A stretch of DNA of 64,000 bases from Amycolatopsis tolypomycina (GTDB taxonomy: Bacteria; Actinomycetota; Actinomycetes; Mycobacteriales; Pseudonocardiaceae): positions 1,612,001-1,676,000 of the forward strand of contig NZ_FNSO01000004.1 in the NCBI RefSeq assembly GCF_900105945.1, given 5' to 3'. Below the pieces are notes generated by a model. It was given only the letters and a program-made list of their open reading frames with translations. It did not search any database and was not told where the DNA came from. Positions 61,046 to 64,000 of the stretch are shown piece after piece. Within the stretch, counting starts at the first letter, position 1; each line of letters begins with the position of its first letter. A program made the translations under genes and the position numbers.

Positions 61046-61927
61046 GTGGGCACCGGATTCTTCACCTCCGTCGACGACGTGTCGGCCAAGCTGGCCGAAG
61101 CCGGCTACCTGGCGTCCACGGCGGTGGCGACCACGGTCTTCCTGGCCGATCGGCTCGGCAAGCCACTGCTGGTCGAGGGCCCGGCCGGCGTCGGCAAGAC
61201 CGAGCTCGCCAAGGCCGTCGCCCAGGTCAGCGGTTCGCGGCTCGTGCGCCTGCAGTGCTACGAAGGCATCGACGAGGCCCGTGCGCTGTACGAGTGGAAC
61301 CACGCGAAGCAGCTGCTGCGGATCACCGCCGGCCGCGACGAGACGTGGGAGCAGGCCCGCACCGACATCTTCGGCGAAGAATTCCTGCTGCGCCGCCCGC
61401 TGCTGACGGCGATCTCCTCCGACGAGCCGACCGTGCTGCTGATCGACGAGACCGACAAGGCCGACATGGAGGTCGAGGGCCTGCTGCTGGAGGTGCTCGG
61501 CGACTTCCAGGTCACCGTGCCCGAGCTCGGCACGATCACCGCCACGCGCGCGCCGTTCGCCGTGCTGACGTCCAACGCGACCCGCGAGCTGTCCGAGGCG
61601 CTGCGCCGCCGGTGCCTGTTCCTGCACATCGACTTCCCGGACGAGGAGCTCGAACGCGACATCGTCCGGCTCAAGGTCCCCGGGATCGACGCCGCCCTCG
61701 CCGACTCCGTCGTCCGGGTGATCGCCGCGCTGCGCGCGATGGACCTGCGCAAGCTGCCTTCGGTCGCCGAGACCATCGACTGGGCCCGCACGCTCCTCGC
61801 GCTCGGCGCCTCGACCCTGGACGACGACGTCGTGCGCGAGAGCCTCGGCGTCGTCCTCAAGCACCAGGACGACATCGCCAAGGCCGGCGCCGGCCTGAAG
61901 CTCGAACAGGTCCTGGACGCGTCGTGA
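61046..61927 (+). CDS. MoxR/CoxD-type AAA+ ATPase
   Basis: 293 residues from GTG 61046, chosen because AGGAGG ends 6 nt upstream (GTG 61043 is too close). Walker A LVEGPAGVGKTELAK, Walker B VLLIDETDKADMEVEG, sensor 1 FAVLTSNATRELSEALRRRCLF. MoxR ATPases act with VWA-domain partners as chaperones that mature or insert cofactors into enzyme complexes; CoxD does so for the Mo-Cu CO dehydrogenase. The VWA partner gene overlaps its stop. A Mo hydroxylase lies 4 kb upstream, which may be its client (inference). Confidence 0.87.
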   Translation: MGTGFFTSVDDVSAKLAEAGYLASTAVATTVFLADRLGKPLLVEGPAGVGKTELAKAVAQVSGSRLVRLQCYEGIDEARALYEWNHAKQLLRITAGRDETWEQARTDIFGEEFLLRRPLLTAISSDEPTVLLIDETDKADMEVEGLLLEVLGDFQVTVPELGTITATRAPFAVLTSNATRELSEALRRRCLFLHIDFPDEELERDIVRLKVPGIDAALADSVVRVIAALRAMDLRKLPSVAETIDWARTLLALGASTLDDDVVRESLGVVLKHQDDIAKAGAGLKLEQVLDAS

Positions 61928-63288
61928 CCGGCGGCGTGCCGGAGCGGCTCGCGTCGTTCGTGCGCGCCCTGCGGGCCCAGGGCATCCCGGCCGGACCCGC
62001 CGAGACGGTCGACGCCGCGGCCGCGCTCGAAGTCCTCGGGATGGACGACCGGGCACTCGTCCGCGAGGGCCTGGCCGCGGCGCTGGTCCGGCGCGGCGGG
62101 CAGCGCGCGGTCTTCGACGCCGCGTTCGACCTCTACTTCCCGGCCGGGGTCGGCGCACCCGAACGAGCCCGCGAAGAGCCGTCGACGCTGGAAGAGCTGC
62201 GCGAAGAACTGGCCGCCGCCCTCGCCGACGGCGACCGGCAGGCCCTGTCCCAGCTGGCCGGCCTCGCCGTCGACATGCTGGGCCAGTACGGCTCGGCGTC
62301 CGGACCGGGGGGCGGCTTCTCCGCCCACCAGACCCTGGAACGGCTCCAGCCGCAGACGCTCATCGCGCGGGTGCTGGCCGCGGTCCGCGGTGGTGGCGCG
62401 CGCGGCGAGTTCACCGACCGGCTCGACCGCGACGAGATCCGCCGCCGCGTCGAGGGCTTCCGCGGGCAGGTCCGCACCGAGGCGCGGCGCCGCGCGGCCG
62501 AGGTCCGCGGCCGCGAGCGGGTCGCCAAGCACGCCATCGCGCCGTCACCCGACCGGGTCGACTTCCTCATCGCCAGCCGCACCCAGCTCGCCGAGCTGCG
62601 GCGCACGATCCAGCCGCTGTCCCGCAAGCTGGCGACGCGGCTGGCCGCGCGCCGCAAGCGGACCACGCGCGGGCAGATCGACCTGCGCCGCACGCTGCGG
62701 CGGTCCCTGTCGACCGGCGGCGTCCCGCTGCGGCCCGCCTACCGCCACCGGCGGCCCGGGCGGCCGGAAATCGTGCTGCTGTGCGATCTTTCCGGCTCGG
62801 TGGCGGGGTTCGCGAACTTCACCATGCTGCTGGTGCAGGCGCTGCGCGACCAGTTCGGCAAGATCCGCGTGTTCGCGTTCGTGGACAGCACCGACGAGGT
62901 CACCCACCTGGTCACCACCGGCGCGGCGGACCCCGAACACCTGGGCGCGCGCATGCTCTCCGAGGCGGCGCTGGTGCGCTGGGACGGCCACAGCGACTAC
63001 GGCGGCTCCCTGCGCCAGTTCACCGAGAACTGGCTCGACGCGGTCGGCCCGCGGACGTCGGTGCTGATCCTCGGCGACGCCCGCACCAACGGCGGCGACC
63101 CGAACCTCGACGCGGTCCGCGAGATCAAGGCCCGCGCGCGGCACGTCTACTGGCTCAACCCGGAACGGCGGTCGCTGTGGTCCACCGGGGACTCGGCGGC
63201 GCTGGAATACGCCGACGTCGTCGAGATGCACGAGTGCCGCACGGTGCACCAGCTCGGCACGCTGGTCACCCGCCTGCTGCCGGTGTGA
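61924..63288 (+). CDS. CoxE-like VWA-domain protein
   Basis: 454 residues from GTG 61924, coupled to the MoxR gene (GTGA). N-terminal helical region (about 1-110), a basic Arg-rich middle (about 165-275) and a C-terminal von Willebrand A domain (about 280-450). The MIDAS metal motif is LLCDLSGSVAGF (DxSxS), with further ligands in HSDYGGSL and ILGDARTNGGDPN. It forms the usual MoxR-VWA chaperone pair. The 3' end overlaps the convergent adenosine deaminase by 23 bp. Confidence 0.87.
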   Translation: MTGGVPERLASFVRALRAQGIPAGPAETVDAAAALEVLGMDDRALVREGLAAALVRRGGQRAVFDAAFDLYFPAGVGAPERAREEPSTLEELREELAAALADGDRQALSQLAGLAVDMLGQYGSASGPGGGFSAHQTLERLQPQTLIARVLAAVRGGGARGEFTDRLDRDEIRRRVEGFRGQVRTEARRRAAEVRGRERVAKHAIAPSPDRVDFLIASRTQLAELRRTIQPLSRKLATRLAARRKRTTRGQIDLRRTLRRSLSTGGVPLRPAYRHRRPGRPEIVLLCDLSGSVAGFANFTMLLVQALRDQFGKIRVFAFVDSTDEVTHLVTTGAADPEHLGARMLSEAALVRWDGHSDYGGSLRQFTENWLDAVGPRTSVLILGDARTNGGDPNLDAVREIKARARHVYWLNPERRSLWSTGDSAALEYADVVEMHECRTVHQLGTLVTRLLPV

Positions 63289-64000
63289 GCCAGGTGTCGA
63301 TGTCCCGCAGGATCTGCGCCTTCGTCGCTTCGGGCGCGAAGGACGCCGTGACGCTCGCGCGCGCGAAGTCCGCCATCGCGGCGTCGTCGTAGCCGAACGC
63401 TTCCTGCACGCGGGCGTATTCCTCGGCCAGCGCGGCGCCGGTGACCGACGGGACGTCGGTGTTGAGCGTGACCGTCAGGCCGGCGTCGAGCAGCCGGGGG
63501 AGCGGGTGCTCGGGCAGCGACGGCACCAGGCCCAGCGTCACGTTCGACGACGGGCAGACCTCCAGCGCCAGGCCGCGGTCGCGGACCTCGGCGACGAGCG
63601 ACGGGTCGTCGAGGACGTGGATCCCGTGGCCGAGCCGTTCGGTGCGGCCGACTTCGAGGGCCTCGCGGATGCTGTCCGGGCCGGCGTCTTCGCCGGTGTG
63701 GTGCAGCAGATGGATGCCGGCCGCGTGGGCCTTCTCGAAGAGTGTCGCGAACGGACGCAGGGAGTGGTTTTCCTCGCCCGCCATGCCGATCGCGAAGACT
63801 TCGTCGTACTTCAGCGCGAGGTCGAGGGTGCGCTCGGCCCGCTCGACCGACCGGCGCCGGGAGTGGTCGAGCAGCAGGCGCCACTCGAGTTCCGTGCTCG
63901 TCGACAGTCCTTTGAGGACGGACGCGAGGGGCATTTCGAGGTCGCCCAGGCGTTCCCCGTGCGAAGCCGCGGTGAAGGTGACTTCGGCGTACCGCGTGCC
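63266..64000 (-). CDS. add: Adenosine deaminase, C-terminal part
   Basis: The frame enters from the right edge (GTRYAEVTFTAASHGERLG...) and ends at 63266; about 244 codons are visible. Metal/active-site blocks: HLLHHTGEDAGPDSIREAL (His and Glu), ERLGHGIHVLDDP (His), LALEVCPSSNVTLG and VTLNTDVPSVTGAAL (the final Asp; NTDVP instead of the common NTDDP). It converts adenosine or a related base to inosine-type products. The N-terminal HxHxD metal site lies outside the window. Confidence 0.88.
   Translation of the reverse strand, partial: GTRYAEVTFTAASHGERLGDLEMPLASVLKGLSTSTELEWRLLLDHSRRRSVERAERTLDLALKYDEVFAIGMAGEENHSLRPFATLFEKAHAAGIHLLHHTGEDAGPDSIREALEVGRTERLGHGIHVLDDPSLVAEVRDRGLALEVCPSSNVTLGLVPSLPEHPLPRLLDAGLTVTLNTDVPSVTGAALAEEYARVQEAFGYDDAAMADFARASVTASFAPEATKAQILRDIDTWLTPAAGG

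Overview
The window is very GC-rich actinobacterial chromosome. Gene content, gene order and the regulatory RNA types point to an Amycolatopsis-like member of the Pseudonocardiaceae: ftsZ-pgeF-yggS-sepF-yggT-divIVA, an ileS T-box, a SAM-IV-type riboswitch, SigK/RskA, a SigC-like sigma factor, and many GTG starts with 4-base start/stop overlaps. This assignment is an inference; there is no rRNA gene to confirm it. I see no tRNA, insertion sequence, prophage or CRISPR array.

Layout. 0-5 kb: a BlaI/M56-protease pair (protease cut by the window edge), DUF305 and DUF6153 proteins, an NlpC/P60 wall hydrolase with a long leader, a CoA-transferase-family enzyme and an ohrR-osmC peroxide operon. 5.4-11.4 kb: a rearranged SigK locus. 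A cyclopropane/10-methyl fatty acid synthase-like methyltransferase and a DUF1295 membrane protein diverge from an FAD oxidoreductase, DUF1365, sigK and rskA. 11.6-16.6 kb: the division genes. 16.7-31.8 kb: a mixed housekeeping stretch (efflux pump with ArsR-type regulator, T-box/ileS, a class B PBP, K+/H+ antiporter, M23 peptidase, SAM riboswitch/aminotransferase, lspA-rluD). 33-39.6 kb: one 2207-residue protein made of four complete DUF885 metallopeptidase-like units. 39.7-50.9 kb: fumarylacetoacetase, an LLM oxidoreductase, a sortase-like protein with Ser at the Cys position, a Ppx/GppA protein, an arsR-pgmB-GH65 disaccharide phosphorylase operon, and several small regulator/enzyme pairs. 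51-64 kb: DUF427, HxlR/SnoaL pair, SigC-like factor with a divergent zinc-finger anti-sigma candidate, a Tat-exported molybdenum hydroxylase with its [2Fe-2S] subunit, a PucR-type regulator, SDR and AKR enzymes around a 28-bp minisatellite, a MoxR/VWA pair, and an adenosine deaminase cut by the right edge.

Themes. Regulation is unusually readable. Two divergent promoters with the same elements (CAATCC, 16-bp spacer, CGAA) stand exactly 6 nt before two start codons in the SigK locus, implying leaderless mRNAs. The same CTACTA-N7-TAGTAG dyad stands before two genes near blaI. A 34-bp dyad contains the overlapping start codons of a divergent MarR/flavoprotein pair. Several unrelated families of long perfect palindromes occupy gene 3' ends, probably as terminators or mobile intergenic repeats. 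The strongest candidate for something undescribed is the four-unit DUF885 protein; the symmetric leaderless SigK promoters are next.
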